From Pectobacterium peruviense (GTDB lineage: Bacteria; Pseudomonadota; Gammaproteobacteria; Enterobacterales; Enterobacteriaceae): a DNA stretch of 64,000 bases. A program made the translations under genes and the position numbers. Of this stretch, positions 51,959 to 63,017 are shown in pieces (the first letter of the stretch is position 1; each line of letters opens with the position of its first letter). The notes under the pieces are model-generated. The model saw only the letters and a list, made by a program, of their open reading frames with translations. It was not told where the DNA came from and did no database searches. The stretch is taken from assembly GCF_002847345.1 (NCBI RefSeq), contig NZ_LXFV01000002.1:1-64000 (forward strand). Direction: 5' to 3'.

Positions 51959-53164
51959 TTAACCGAACAGCCCACCGAACCACTGCTGTACCTTCATCAT
52001 CACCGTATCCCAGAGGCGGCTAAAGAAACCCGCCTCGGGGATATCATCCATCGCTACCAGTTGACGCTGTCCGATACTTTTACCCTCCAGTTGGAAATCG
52101 ATGGTGCCAACAACCTGATTCTTGGTTAACGGTGCAGAAAGCTGCGGCTGATTGAGCGTGAAACTGGCTTTCAGGTTCTTCATCTGCCCTTTTGGGATGG
52201 TCAGTGCAGCATCCTGTGCGACGCCAAGCCGCGCCTCTTTCTCAGTGCCAAACCACACCCGCTGCGTGGTAAAAGGGGAATCTGACTTGATAGGCGTTAC
52301 CGTTTCAAAAAAGCGGAAGCCCCATGTGAGCAATTTTTCGCTTTCACGAAAACGAATGGCATCCGTTTGCGCCCCTAACACTACGGAAATCAGGCGCATA
52401 TTGCCTTCCGTTGCCGAAGCCACCAAATTGTGTCCTGCGCCGTTGGTATGGCCGGTTTTCACGCCGTCCACATTCAGATTCGTGCTCCATAGCAGACGGT
52501 TGCGGTTAGGCTGGCGAATATTGTTGAAGGTGAACTCTTTTTCCTTGTGCAATGCATACTCTTCCGGCACGTCGCGAATCAACGCCTGCCCTAACAGCGC
52601 CATATCGCGCGCGGTGCTGTACTGCCCCGGCGCATCGAGGCCGTGCACAGTAAGGAAATGCGTATTCGTCAGGTTAAGCGCCTTCGCATAATTGTTCATC
52701 AGGCTGACAAACGCATCCTGGCTGCCCGCAACGTAATCCGCAAGCGCGATGCTGGCATCATTGCCCGACTGAATGACAATCCCTTTGTTTAACTCAGAAA
52801 CGGGGATGCGATCGCCCGGCTTAAGGAACATTAGCGACGAACCGCGCAGCGCCGGATTGCCCGTTGCCCAAGCATCTTTTCCTACCGTGACTTCATCCGT
52901 CGGGCGAATTTTACCGGATTTGAGCGCCTGCCCAATCACATAACTCGCCATGATTTTTGTCAGGCTGGCAGGATCAAGTCGCTCATCGGCGTTGCTCTCC
53001 GCTAGCACTTTACCGCTATCGTGATCGATCAGGATAAAGGCTTTGGCGTCAATCTGCGGCACGGCTGGCAACTGTTCCGCATAGGTGAGAGGCACCAAAC
53101 CAACAAGCAATGCCGTACCTATAGAGAAAGACGTGAGTTTGGTCAGGAAAGGAGTTGTTTTCAT
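51959..53164 (-). CDS. dacC: D-alanyl-D-alanine carboxypeptidase DacC (PBP6)
   Basis: PBP6 removes the terminal D-Ala from peptidoglycan stem peptides in the periplasm. It has 401 aa (E. coli 400). The signal peptide is cleaved after TYA (about residue 29). The active-site motifs are SLTK (67-70), SGN (133-135) and KTG (236-238). The C-terminal beta domain is followed by an amphipathic helix ([18 protein letters not shown]) that attaches it to the inner membrane. It is convergent with deoR. Confidence 0.97.
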   Translation of the reverse strand: MKTTPFLTKLTSFSIGTALLVGLVPLTYAEQLPAVPQIDAKAFILIDHDSGKVLAESNADERLDPASLTKIMASYVIGQALKSGKIRPTDEVTVGKDAWATGNPALRGSSLMFLKPGDRIPVSELNKGIVIQSGNDASIALADYVAGSQDAFVSLMNNYAKALNLTNTHFLTVHGLDAPGQYSTARDMALLGQALIRDVPEEYALHKEKEFTFNNIRQPNRNRLLWSTNLNVDGVKTGHTNGAGHNLVASATEGNMRLISVVLGAQTDAIRFRESEKLLTWGFRFFETVTPIKSDSPFTTQRVWFGTEKEARLGVAQDAALTIPKGQMKNLKASFTLNQPQLSAPLTKNQVVGTIDFQLEGKSIGQRQLVAMDDIPEAGFFSRLWDTVMMKVQQWFGGLFG

Positions 53165-53394
53165 GAGTTCGCCGCAATATCCATCAGTCGTTAAAAATTA
53201 TTAATTTTCAATATGTTTTGAAAACTTTAGTAACATACAAAGGTAACGCGTCATCTCTGGGATGAAAACCATCGTTTCTGTAAAGATAGTCAAAGAAATG
53301 AAAGTCTCTAAAAAAATGCAGATAAAGAAAGGACTTAGGGGAAATAAGGAATATCTGAAAATGCTAGCAGCACGCCACAATCAGAAAAAATAGA

Positions 53395-53437
53395 GAATGG
53401 CACGAGGAGCCATGGCAGTACAGCCTCCCCTCGTGCC
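53395..53437 (-). terminator. terminator of the metNIQ-like operon
   Basis: GGCACGAGG (53399-53407) pairs with CCTCGTGCC (53429-53437). On the minus strand it is followed by ATTCTCTATTTTTTCTG. It lies 13 bp past the metI stop. The remaining gap to dacC (53165-53394) is AT-rich with no gene. Confidence 0.7.
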
Positions 53438-53449
53438 TGAGCCTAGCCT

Positions 53450-54109
53450 CTAGCGCCGTTCGCGCTTATCGGCGCGTTTCGACAACCAGTCACCCAGCGT
53501 CTGCACCACCTGCACTAAAATAACCAGCGCAATCACGGTAATCACCATGACCTCGGTTTCATAACGGTAATAACCGAAGCGAATCGCCAAGTCGCCCACG
53601 CCACCGCCGCCGACAATGCCCGCCATCGCCGAATAGCCGATGAGGCTCACCAGCGTAATCGTCAGGCCACGCAATAGCCCTGCTTTCGCCTCTGGCAACA
53701 GCACCGTGCCGATAATGCGCATCGGACTGGCACCAAAAGCTTCGGCCGCTTCCACAATGCCGGGATCGATCTCACGCAGTGCGCTATCCACCAGACGGGC
53801 ATAAAACGCAATCGCTGCGACAGACATCGGCACTGCTGCCGCCACAGGTCCAATGGTATTGCCCAACAGAATCTGCGTAAGCGGCAGCAGCAACACCAGC
53901 AGAATAACGAAAGGAATAGAACGGATGATGTTCACCAACACGGTGCCAAACAGATAAACGGCGCGGTTTTGCCAGAACAGATTCCTGTCCGTAACGTAAA
54001 TCAGCAACCCCAGCGGTAAACCACCGCTCACAGCAAACAGCGTGGAAATACCCACCATCTGGAACGTTTCACCGAACGCCGCGAGCAGATCACTCCATAA
54101 ATCAGCCAT
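53450..54109 (-). CDS. MetI-like methionine-family ABC transporter permease
   Basis: The protein has 219 aa with five predicted helices and the EAA loop EAAEAFGASPMRIIGTVLLPEA near residues 105-126. It belongs to the MetI family (D-/L-methionine permeases). Its start overlaps the end of the ATPase gene by 8 bp. Since metNIQ of E. coli lies elsewhere (near rcsF), this set is probably an additional paralogous system; the substrate might be methionine, a derivative, or another sulfur compound. Confidence 0.9.
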   Translation of the reverse strand: MADLWSDLLAAFGETFQMVGISTLFAVSGGLPLGLLIYVTDRNLFWQNRAVYLFGTVLVNIIRSIPFVILLVLLLPLTQILLGNTIGPVAAAVPMSVAAIAFYARLVDSALREIDPGIVEAAEAFGASPMRIIGTVLLPEAKAGLLRGLTITLVSLIGYSAMAGIVGGGGVGDLAIRFGYYRYETEVMVITVIALVILVQVVQTLGDWLSKRADKRERR

Positions 54110-55118
54110 GTAGCACCTCCACGTTCGCCGTTCTTACCTGAATATGTTCCACTGCTTCCGCCACTTTTTCGGGGTCGGATGGATGAGTCAATAGCGCCAC
54201 GAGTATGCCCAACGCACGATTACCGATGTATTCAATCTTACCGTGCAGGATGTTGACGGATACACCAAAGCGCGTCGCCACGTCCGACAGCACCGGCTGC
54301 TCCGCCGATTCACCGACGAACAGAATCTTCAATAATGTGCCCTGTAAATCCTCCAGCAAACGAGGCGGCAAGGCGAGATCCAGCGTATGGGACACCAGTT
54401 GGCGAGTAAACGCGTGCTGCGGTGTAGCGAAGATATCGAAAACATCGCCCTCTTCCACAACTCGACCGCCCGTCATCACCGCGACCCGATCGCAGATGGC
54501 CTTAATCACGCTCATCTCATGGGAGATCAGCACGATGGTGATACCCAGTTTCTCGTTAATCTCTTTCAATAGCGTCAGAATGGCCGCTGACGTTTCTAAA
54601 TCGAGCGCCGAGGTCGGCTCATCGCACAGCAACACTTCGGGATCGTTGGCAATCGCTCTGGCGATGCCTACCCGCTGCTTCTGACCACCGCTAAGCTGTG
54701 CCGGATAAGACGACGCTTTATCTGATAGCCCGACCAGATTTAGAATTTCCGGCACGCGCAGAGCAATTTCCGCATTGGATTTGCCAGCCGCTTTCAGGCT
54801 AAACGCGACGTTTTCTGTCACGGTACGCATCTGCATCAGGTTGAAATGCTGAAAGATCATGCCGATTTTTTGCCGCTGTTCCCGTAGCAGCTGCCCTGCT
54901 AATTCGCTGATAAGCACACCATTAACAAGCACACGGCCGGAGGTCGGTCGCTGCAAGAGGTTGATGGTTCGCAGTAGCGTACTTTTCCCCGCGCCGCTGG
55001 TGCCAACAATCCCGTAAACCTCTCCGCGCTGAATGTGCAGCGACACGTTGTCTACCGCGAGATTTGATGGTTGCTTCCCTTGGGAGAAGTCAACGCTTAC
55101 CCCTTCTAACTGAATCAT
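54102..55118 (-). CDS. MetN-like methionine-family ABC transporter ATP-binding protein
   Basis: The protein has 338 aa from the ATG at 55118 (MIQLEGVSVDF), with AGGAG 10 nt upstream; a TTG 9 nt earlier is too close to that site. Walker A is GTSGAGKST (about 38-46), the signature LSGGQKQR and Walker B VLLCDEP. A C-terminal NIL (ACT-like) domain at about 260-335 senses intracellular ligand in true MetN proteins. It overlaps the permease gene by 8 bp. Confidence 0.92.
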   Translation of the reverse strand: MIQLEGVSVDFSQGKQPSNLAVDNVSLHIQRGEVYGIVGTSGAGKSTLLRTINLLQRPTSGRVLVNGVLISELAGQLLREQRQKIGMIFQHFNLMQMRTVTENVAFSLKAAGKSNAEIALRVPEILNLVGLSDKASSYPAQLSGGQKQRVGIARAIANDPEVLLCDEPTSALDLETSAAILTLLKEINEKLGITIVLISHEMSVIKAICDRVAVMTGGRVVEEGDVFDIFATPQHAFTRQLVSHTLDLALPPRLLEDLQGTLLKILFVGESAEQPVLSDVATRFGVSVNILHGKIEYIGNRALGILVALLTHPSDPEKVAEAVEHIQVRTANVEVLHG

Positions 55119-55199
55119 TATCCGCAAACTCCTGGCCTGAGCGGAAAAGAAGAAAGCCGGTCATAGACCGGCCAAATGATATTCTGTGCAGCTTGATGC

Positions 55200-56045
55200 T
55201 TACTGGGCAGGCGCTGGCGTTTTCGCCTGCATCCACTCAGGTTTCTGGAACTGGCTATACATCAACGCTGGATCGTTGATCACAGCGGCGTAGGCCGGCG
55301 ATTCTACGATCGCTTTTGTGTCTTTCACGAATGGCTTATCGAGATCGTCGGTACGCACAGCAATAATATTCTTCAGATTTTCATCCAGCGTTTCCAGCTT
55401 GATGGCCGATGACAGTTTCATGCCCGACGCCAGCGCAAAATTGCCGTTAACCAGCGATGCTGTCACGCTATCCAGCGTACGAGGCAGCTGTGCCGCTTCC
55501 ATCGGTTTGAAAACCAACCCACGTGGGTTTTCAAGAATATCTTTCTCAGAAGCCTTGGTTGGATCGATATCGGCCTTAATCGTAATCAGCCCCATCGATT
55601 GCAGGAAACGCAGGCCACGCGCCAGATTGGTCGCGTCGTTAGAGAGCGTGACGACGTCCCCTTTTTTCAGCTCACCCAGTGATGTGACCTTCTTCGAATA
55701 GAAGCCCATGCTGGCTGTCGGCACAACGATCAGTGGAGAAATTTTTAACCCTTTATCGGCGGCAAATTTCTCCAGATACAGCGTATGCTGGAAAAGGTTG
55801 GCGTCAATGCTGCCGTTGGCCAGTGCCAGATTGGGCTGAACGTAATCACTGAATTCACGCACGACGACTTTGTAGCCTTTTTTCACCAACTCAGGTTTAA
55901 TCGCCAGATTCACCATGTCACCATACGGCCCCGGTGCCACGCCAAACGTGATCGTCTGCGGATCGCTGCTGGCCATAGCAAGTTGCATGCTGGCAGCAAA
56001 CAGCGTGATGCCCAGAGCGGCGCGAACAGAATGCGTCAATTTCAT
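55200..56045 (-). CDS. MetQ/NlpA-family substrate-binding protein without lipobox
   Basis: The protein has 281 aa. The signal peptide ends near MAMASS (about residue 26). Conserved NlpA-family segments are ITFGVAPGPYGD, ALANGSIDANLFQH and VTLSNDATNLARGLRFL. E. coli MetQ is a lipoprotein; here the signal region has no cysteine, so this one should be a soluble periplasmic protein. It is the first gene of the operon, 81 bp before the ATPase gene. The substrate is uncertain. Confidence 0.92.
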   Translation of the reverse strand: MKLTHSVRAALGITLFAASMQLAMASSDPQTITFGVAPGPYGDMVNLAIKPELVKKGYKVVVREFSDYVQPNLALANGSIDANLFQHTLYLEKFAADKGLKISPLIVVPTASMGFYSKKVTSLGELKKGDVVTLSNDATNLARGLRFLQSMGLITIKADIDPTKASEKDILENPRGLVFKPMEAAQLPRTLDSVTASLVNGNFALASGMKLSSAIKLETLDENLKNIIAVRTDDLDKPFVKDTKAIVESPAYAAVINDPALMYSQFQKPEWMQAKTPAPAQ

Positions 56046-56076
56046 TGTGTAACTTTCCTGTCTGAATGTAACTTGC

Positions 56077-56096
56077 TGTCATTATTAAGAATGACA
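56077..56096. promoter_or_regulatory. operator-like palindrome between metQ-like and gst genes
   Basis: TGTCATT-ATTAAG-AATGACA is a perfect 7-bp-arm palindrome, flanked by further partial symmetry (AACTTG / AAGTT). It lies 31 bp upstream of the metQ-like start and 91 bp upstream of the divergent gst start. It does not match the MetJ box (AGACGTCT). Confidence 0.45.
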
Positions 56097-56186
56097 AGTT
56101 AAATCATAAAGACTAAAAAGGCATATCATTATTTCTCATCGACTGTCGCAAACATCTGAACATCCTTTATGCAGAAAGAGGTAGGT

Positions 56187-56804
56187 ATGATAACGATTTG
56201 GGGTCGTGACAATTCGACCAACGTCAAGAAAGTCCTGTGGTGCGCGGAAGAACTTGCGCTGTCTTATCAGCATATTGTGGCTGGCGGGCAATTCGGCCGT
56301 AACCATGATGCCGATTATCTGGCGATGAACCCTAATGGCCTCATCCCCTGTTTACAGGACGATGAGCTGGTGCTGTGGGAATCCAACACTATCGTGCGTT
56401 ATCTGGCGGCACAGTACGGCCAGAATTCGCTGTATTTCGCTGATGCGGGCGAACGTGCGGGTGCAGAAAAGTGGATGGACTGGACGAGCTCGCTTGCGGC
56501 TTCTTTCGGCCCCGTGTTCATTAATATGGTGCGTGTCGCGCCGGAAAAACGCGATATGGCATTGGTACAGAAAGGCATGGCCGAATGCGAACGTCTGTTC
56601 GGTATTGTCGATACGGTTCTGGCTCGTCAACAATGGCTATCCGGCGATCGGTTTGGCGTTGGTGATATTCCGTTAGGCTGCGTTGTCTACGGCTGGCTGA
56701 ATATGCCGATTGAACGTCAGACACATCCTCATCTGGAGCGCTGGTATCAGCAGCTAACCGAGCGTCCGGCTTATCAAAAGCACGTCATGATCCCGCTGTC
56801 TTAA
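56187..56804 (+). CDS. glutathione S-transferase (GstB/YliJ-like)
   Basis: The protein has 205 aa from the ATG at 56187 (MITIWGRDNSTNV), directly after GAGGTAGGT; an in-frame ATG 18 nt upstream is less likely. E. coli GstB (YliJ, 208 aa) is similar throughout. The N-terminal thioredoxin-like domain has NPNGLIPCL and the glutathione-binding WESNTIVRYLA (about 60-70); the all-helical C-domain ends in WYQQLTERPAYQKHVMIP. It is divergent from the metQ-like operon and convergent with yliI. Confidence 0.9.
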   Translation: MITIWGRDNSTNVKKVLWCAEELALSYQHIVAGGQFGRNHDADYLAMNPNGLIPCLQDDELVLWESNTIVRYLAAQYGQNSLYFADAGERAGAEKWMDWTSSLAASFGPVFINMVRVAPEKRDMALVQKGMAECERLFGIVDTVLARQQWLSGDRFGVGDIPLGCVVYGWLNMPIERQTHPHLERWYQQLTERPAYQKHVMIPLS

Positions 56805-56850
56805 GTGAATACAGGAACCGCAAGGTGCCTGATTTTGCTGACAAAGTATG

Positions 56851-56968
56851 CAGAGCGGTGATAATGGGTAGATCGTAAAGACGCTGCAAGTACATCCCTG
56901 TAAGCTCGGATTGCGCCATCCCTGGCGCAACGCTTTACTCTTCTATCCCATTACCCCCGTTCTCGTTC
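56851..56968. repeat. 118-bp palindromic dispersed repeat, copy B
   Basis: It matches copy A (37452-37570) along its whole length with roughly a dozen differences. Arms of the type GAGCGGTGATAATGGGTAGA enclose the central palindrome TTGCGCCATCCCTGGCGCAA. It again lies between two convergent genes (gst and yliI). Confidence 0.8.
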
Positions 56969-57012
56969 CGTAAATAGATTTGTCAACAGGACACCACGCG
57001 GTGTCTGATTTT

Positions 57013-58179
57013 TTACTCCAGCCCGACCTTCAACAATTTGCCATTGTCGTGATCGGTCAGCAAATAGAGGTAACCATCAGGCCCCAGCCTTACGTCGCGG
57101 ATGCGTTCACCCCGGTCGGTCAACAAACGCTCTTGTGACGCGACCTTGTCACCCTCAAGCGTAAGACGAATCAGGTTCTTCTCTGCAAGCGCCCCGATAA
57201 AGACCGAGTTTTTCCACTGCGGGAAACGATCGCTGTTATAGAACGCCATTCCACTGATGCCCGGTGATTTTTCCCAGTAGAAATCGGGATTCACCATCCC
57301 TGCGATCTCTTTTCCTTTCGCTTCTGGGATTTTCAGCCCGGAATAATTGATGCCATGTGTTGCAATCGGCCAGCCGTAATTTTCGCCCGCTTTGGGAATG
57401 TTGATCTCATCGCCACCTTTCGGACCATGCTCGTTTTCCCACAGCACGCCAGACCAAGGGTTAATCGCCAATCCCTGTGGATTACGGTGCCCATAAGACC
57501 AGATTTCCGGCCGCGCGTTAGGTGTGTTAACAAACGGGTTATCGGACGGCACCTTGCCATCTGCCGTCAGACGAACAATTTTACCCTGTAATTTATCCAG
57601 GTCCTGTGCAGTCGGGCGCTCGTTGTTTTCACCCAGTGCGATAAACAGATGCCCCTGTCGATCAAAGGCCAGCTTGCCGCCAAAATGGTTACCCGTCGAC
57701 AGCTTGGGTTCCTGGCGGAAGAAGACTGTGAAATTCTCTAACCGTTTATTATCTTCAGAAAGTTTGCCATACCCGACAGCGGTTCCCGCTTTGCCATCGC
57801 TCCCCTCTTCGGCAAAGCTCAGGTAGATACGCCGATTCTGCGCAAAATCCGGTGATAATGCGACTTCCAATAACCCCCCCTGTGATTTGGCAAAGACTTT
57901 CGGCACGCCAGCGATGGGAGCTGATAACGCGCTACCCGCTTTCCATAAGCGTAAATTCCCGGCACGTTCCGTGATCAAGATTCCCTGTTCTTCCGGCAAA
58001 AACGCTAATGACCACGGGTGATCCAGTTTATCTTGCAATTCTATCACCTTCGGTTCCGCCGCTAACAGTTGGCTGGAAAACAGCAGCGTTGCGCTAAGCA
58101 GCAACCAGTGTGGCGCAGCAGAAAATCGTCGTAACACGGTGTGTGAAGCAGAATTGCGAGGTATCAAGCAAGCGGACAT
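57013..58179 (-). CDS. yliI: PQQ-dependent aldose sugar dehydrogenase YliI
   Basis: YliI (Asd) is a soluble periplasmic six-bladed beta-propeller that oxidises aldose sugars with pyrroloquinoline quinone. It has 388 aa from the ATG at 58179 (GGAG 8 nt upstream); an ATG 60 nt earlier is less likely. E. coli YliI is 371 aa. The signal peptide is about residues 20-41, ending LLAAEP. Conserved segments include LDHPWSLAFLP, TGNHFGGKLAFD and IWSYGHRNPQG, which carries the catalytic histidine region. Confidence 0.95.
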   Translation of the reverse strand: MSACLIPRNSASHTVLRRFSAAPHWLLLSATLLFSSQLLAAEPKVIELQDKLDHPWSLAFLPEEQGILITERAGNLRLWKAGSALSAPIAGVPKVFAKSQGGLLEVALSPDFAQNRRIYLSFAEEGSDGKAGTAVGYGKLSEDNKRLENFTVFFRQEPKLSTGNHFGGKLAFDRQGHLFIALGENNERPTAQDLDKLQGKIVRLTADGKVPSDNPFVNTPNARPEIWSYGHRNPQGLAINPWSGVLWENEHGPKGGDEINIPKAGENYGWPIATHGINYSGLKIPEAKGKEIAGMVNPDFYWEKSPGISGMAFYNSDRFPQWKNSVFIGALAEKNLIRLTLEGDKVASQERLLTDRGERIRDVRLGPDGYLYLLTDHDNGKLLKVGLE

Positions 58180-58401
58180 AGCGTTGTCTCCATCCAACAA
58201 AAGTCCTGTAAATTTAGGCGGCAGGCGGTGTTTGTGCAAAAAAACGGGGCGAGGTTTACATTTATTGAAGAAATCCGTCAGTCAAAACATCTTAGTCACA
58301 GCGATAAAATGCTGAGTTTCACACCACTGACTATAAGGATAATCAACTATGGTGTAGAATCCTCCGGTTTTTATTTTCTGTTTATTTTGTGAGCGAATAA
58401 T

Positions 58402-59715
58402 ATGCAACAACCCCGTATCGGCTTTGTTTCCCTCGGTTGCCCGAAAAACCTCGTCGACTCCGAGAGGATTCTGACCGAACTGCGTACTGAAGGTTATCAG
58501 GTCGTACCACGTTATGACGACGCTGAACTGGTGATCGTCAATACCTGTGGTTTTATTGACAGCGCCGTACAAGAGTCGCTGGAAGCCATCGGCGAAGCGC
58601 TGAATGAGAACGGCAAAGTCATCGTGACGGGCTGTTTGGGTGCCAAAGAAAATCAAATACGCGAAGTGCACCCCAAGGTTCTGGAAATTACCGGTCCGCA
58701 CAGCTACGAGCAAGTACTGTCACACGTACATCAATATGTCCCTAAACCGACGCACAACCCATTTACCAGTCTGGTTCCCGAGCAGGGTGTGAAACTCACG
58801 CCGCGTCATTACGCTTATCTGAAAATTTCAGAGGGCTGTAACCACCGCTGTACGTTCTGCATCATCCCTTCTATGCGTGGCGATTTGGATAGCCGCCCAA
58901 TCGGTTCAGTACTGGATGAAGCGAAACGTCTGGTCGATGCTGGCGTAAAAGAGCTGCTGGTGATTTCTCAGGATACCTCGGCGTACGGCGCAGATGTGAA
59001 GCAGCGCACTGGCTTTTGGAACGGCCAACCGGTCAAAACCAGTATGGTCAGCCTGTGTGAGCAACTGGCATCGCTAGGCGTGTGGGTACGCCTGCACTAT
59101 GTCTACCCTTACCCGCACGTAGACGATGTGATCCCATTAATGGCAGAAGGTAAAATTTTGCCTTATCTGGACATTCCGCTCCAACACGCCAGCCCGAAGA
59201 TTCTCAAGCTGATGAAGCGTCCGGGCGCGGTAGAAAGAACGCTGGAGCGCATTAAGCGCTGGCGCGAGATTTGCCCTGATTTAACGCTGCGTTCGACCTT
59301 TATTGTCGGCTTCCCCGGCGAAACGGAAGAAGACTTCCAGATGCTGCTCGACTTCCTGAAAGAAGCCAAACTTGACCGTGTAGGCTGTTTCAAATTCAGC
59401 CCAGTCGAAGGCGCAGCGGCAAATGAATTGCCAGGTCAGGTGCTGGAAGAGGTTAAAGAAGAACGTTTCCACCGCTTCATGCAGCTTCAACAGGCGATTT
59501 CTACTCAACGCTTGCAGGATAAAATTGGCCGTGAAGTGCTAGTGCTGATCGATGAAATCGACGAAGAAGGCGCAATTGGTCGCAGTATGGCTGATGCCCC
59601 TGAAATTGATGGCGCAGTTTATCTGAACGGCGAAACTAGCGTGAAAGTCGGTGACATCGTCAAAGTGAAAGTCGAACACGCAGATGAATACGATCTGTGG
59701 GGTAGTCGCGTTTAA
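58402..59715 (+). CDS. rimO: ribosomal protein S12 methylthiotransferase RimO
   Basis: RimO adds a methylthio group to Asp88 of ribosomal protein S12. It has 437 aa (E. coli 441). The N-terminal UPF0004 domain binds one 4Fe-4S cluster through C13, C49 and C78. The radical-SAM CxxxCxxC is C146, C150 and C153 (GCNHRCTFC). A C-terminal TRAM domain fills about 375-437. It is divergent from yliI, as in E. coli. Confidence 0.98.
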   Translation: MQQPRIGFVSLGCPKNLVDSERILTELRTEGYQVVPRYDDAELVIVNTCGFIDSAVQESLEAIGEALNENGKVIVTGCLGAKENQIREVHPKVLEITGPHSYEQVLSHVHQYVPKPTHNPFTSLVPEQGVKLTPRHYAYLKISEGCNHRCTFCIIPSMRGDLDSRPIGSVLDEAKRLVDAGVKELLVISQDTSAYGADVKQRTGFWNGQPVKTSMVSLCEQLASLGVWVRLHYVYPYPHVDDVIPLMAEGKILPYLDIPLQHASPKILKLMKRPGAVERTLERIKRWREICPDLTLRSTFIVGFPGETEEDFQMLLDFLKEAKLDRVGCFKFSPVEGAAANELPGQVLEEVKEERFHRFMQLQQAISTQRLQDKIGREVLVLIDEIDEEGAIGRSMADAPEIDGAVYLNGETSVKVGDIVKVKVEHADEYDLWGSRV

Positions 59716-59725
59716 TACGCTTATC

Positions 59726-59762
59726 ACGCCAGCTTTTCGGCCCGAAAGGCTGGCGTTTTATT
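59726..59762 (+). terminator. rimO terminator
   Basis: ACGCCAGC (59726-59733) pairs with GCTGGCGT (59749-59756), with inner pairing of TTTCGG/CCGAAA, and is followed by TTTATTTT. It lies 10 bp after the rimO stop. Confidence 0.9.
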
Positions 59763-59870
59763 TTCATGCCATATCGGGCTGAATGCTGAAAATTCAATCA
59801 ACAAACCGCCCGTTCCTCGCCTGCATCTTGCGTCCCCCTGTCAGGTAAAGTAGCCTTGAGGCATGATTAA

Positions 59871-60677
<807 letters not shown>

Positions 60678-60686
60678 CGTATTTTT

Positions 60687-61862
60687 CTACGCGGCTTTCC
60701 CTATCGCATTGGTGAGTTTACGCCACAGCCATTCGAGCGGCCCCTGACGGAAATAACGTAGCCAGTAATGGGAAAAGACCAGATTGACGACCCAGATAGC
60801 GGGAACCAGCGCCAGCAGTTGCAGGCGGCTGAAGGCCATAAACAGGCCAAGCTGGTTAAACAACGCCACGCAAATCAGCGTTTGCAGCAAATAGTTGGTT
60901 AGCGCCATACGCCCGATATTTGTAATCCAATATGTGATGCGCCACTGACACAGCGTGGCCCAAAATCCATAGCACAGCGCAAGATACCCTATCGTCTGTA
61001 AGGGTGAGCTCAACTCACGTGGGATCTGCAATAACAGCCCGCTCCAGCGATACTCCCAGCCCACCAGCCACTGTCCCACTACGCCGATACTGTTAATTGC
61101 CACGCCCAGCGGGATCAGCCACAGGGCAACCTTACGATAATGGGCTGTACTGAACTCACCTTTCAACCAGCCGCTGCGCATCAACCCTGCGCCTAGCAAC
61201 ATCGATCCCGCCAGTAACCAGCCGTACTGTACGCCAAGTGATAACAGGCTTTCTGTTAGCAGATCAACGCGATTTCCCCACGCTACCGGTCCACCTAACG
61301 CCCGCCAGTAAGCCTCATAGGTGACATCCGCCATACCTGGCAGCCAGAACCTCCCCGGTTGCAGACTCAGAATCTGGCTCAGCACAAACAACACGCCGAT
61401 CCCCACCAGATACAGAACCGCCCCAGTACGCATTAGCAATCGGCTGCTCTCCGCATGGCGAATCATGCCGTAGCACACCAGCCCAATCAGCGCATAGTCG
61501 AGCAAAATGTCGCCATCCCACAGAAAAATGGCGTGAATCAGCCCGATGACCATCAACCAGAACAGGCGTGCATGTACCCAGCGCTTCCCCCGCGAAAGTA
61601 GAAGCTGTAACCCCGCACCAAAAAGAAGAGAAAATAGCGTCAGGAATTTCGCCTGCGCGATCAGATCCATCGCCGCCCAGGTTAAAGCATCAGATAATGT
61701 CGCTTGTCCCTGCCAGGCCGGGTTCAGGTATGCCGCGTGCGGTAAACCAAACGCCGTAATATTCAGCAGTAGAATGCCCAAAATAGCGATGCCACGCGCG
61801 AAATCTAGCGCAACGATCCGCGAGGGTGGCAACTGAGGTGACGGTGTAGTGTGAGAAGGCAT
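60687..61862 (-). CDS. yeiB: YeiB family inner-membrane protein (DUF418)
   Basis: The protein has 391 aa (E. coli 385) with about ten membrane helices. It begins with the family motif RIVALDFARGIAILGILLLNI at about residues 15-35 (DUF1624-like part) and ends with a DUF418 domain. The function is unknown. It lies downstream of folE on the same strand, as in E. coli. It is convergent with sanA, with only 9 bp between the stops. Confidence 0.93.
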   Translation of the reverse strand: MPSHTTPSPQLPPSRIVALDFARGIAILGILLLNITAFGLPHAAYLNPAWQGQATLSDALTWAAMDLIAQAKFLTLFSLLFGAGLQLLLSRGKRWVHARLFWLMVIGLIHAIFLWDGDILLDYALIGLVCYGMIRHAESSRLLMRTGAVLYLVGIGVLFVLSQILSLQPGRFWLPGMADVTYEAYWRALGGPVAWGNRVDLLTESLLSLGVQYGWLLAGSMLLGAGLMRSGWLKGEFSTAHYRKVALWLIPLGVAINSIGVVGQWLVGWEYRWSGLLLQIPRELSSPLQTIGYLALCYGFWATLCQWRITYWITNIGRMALTNYLLQTLICVALFNQLGLFMAFSRLQLLALVPAIWVVNLVFSHYWLRYFRQGPLEWLWRKLTNAIGKAA

Positions 61863-61999
61863 ACAAATTACATTTTCAAAGCATCGAAGTAGCGATTGTA
61901 TGCACAGACGGGGAAAAAGCGAAGATGCTTACTGATTTAGCGGCGATCAATGTGGCGATGACAACGTGTATTTCCTTCATCATCGCCAATAAGAGGGGC

Positions 62000-62662
62000 T
62001 TAATTATGGTGACGTACCGCGCGCAAGAATTCCTGACGCGTGTTCTGGCTGGATTTAAACAACCCGCCGAGCGATGTCGTGGTCGTGGCGCTAGTCGCAT
62101 CACGAATACCGCGAGCCTTCACGCAGTAGTGCACCGCATCAATCGAGACCGCAACATTGTTGGTTCCCAACAGCGTTTGCAGTGCGACCAAAATCTGCTG
62201 AGTTAAGCGCTCCTGCACCTGAGGGCGCTGAGAGAAAAACTGAACGATTCGGTTGAGCTTCGACAGGCCAATGACGCCATCTTTTGGAATATACGCCACC
62301 GTAGCTTTCCCATCGATCATCACGAAATGGTGTTCGCAGGTGCTGGTCAGTGTGATATCGCGCACGGTGACCATTTCATCGACCTTCATTTTGTTTTCAA
62401 TGATGGTGATTTTGGGGAAGTTGGCATAGTCCAAACCGGAGAATATTTCATCAACGTACATTTTGGCGATACGCGTCGGTGTTTCAGCCAGACTGTCATC
62501 GCCCAGATCGAGGCTCAGCAAATTCATAATTTCCGTCATATGCTCGGCAATACGTTGCTTACGCGTATCCCGATCCAACAACGCCCCGCGCAGCGGCGTT
62601 TCCAGACCGCGAGCCAGCAACGCTTCGTGCACCATAACGGCTTCTTTACTTAGTGATGACAT
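62000..62662 (-). CDS. folE: GTP cyclohydrolase I
   Basis: FolE converts GTP to 7,8-dihydroneopterin triphosphate, the first step of folate synthesis. It has 220 aa (E. coli 222). Zinc is bound by the cysteine and histidine of STCEHHF (about residues 110-116) and by the cysteine in [10 protein letters not shown] (about 180-189). AGGAG precedes the ATG. yeiB follows 137 bp downstream. Confidence 0.98.
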
Positions 62663-63017
62663 TATTATTCTCCTGCAGGTGTAGCTATGCCTATCGCTCG
62701 GTCTCGGTCAGACCCTAGCGCCGTCAACACTCTAGTTGAGAGAGTAACGATTATCCAGCGATTGTATGTCATGATTGTTGAAATAGATTCAAGTTATCAA
62801 ACGCAGCGGGTGCTGCCCGTGCGTAGTAACACGTACCGGCTCGTATACACTCAGAAACCCCACTCAGTAGTGAATAGATGCCCCAGTCACCAATGTTCAG
62901 TAATAAATGTTCAGCGATAAATAAAAAAGCACTGAGAAAATCATCCCAGTGCTTTTAACGATGAATTACCTGATTTTTGCGGCCGTCATTGTCCCGATGC
63001 CGTTTGTCATGAAATTA
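62663..63017. other. folE-mcp intergenic region
   Basis: These 355 bp hold the folE upstream region and the terminator of the receptor gene. I see no gene. A short direct repeat (AATGTTCAGTAATA / AATGTTCAGCGATA, 62892-62919) is the only other visible feature. Confidence 0.4.
62921..62955 (-). terminator. terminator of the chemoreceptor gene
   Basis: AAAGCACTG (62926-62934) pairs with CAGTGCTTT (62947-62955). On the minus strand it is followed by TTTTTATTT. It lies about 60 bp past the receptor stop. Confidence 0.85.
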
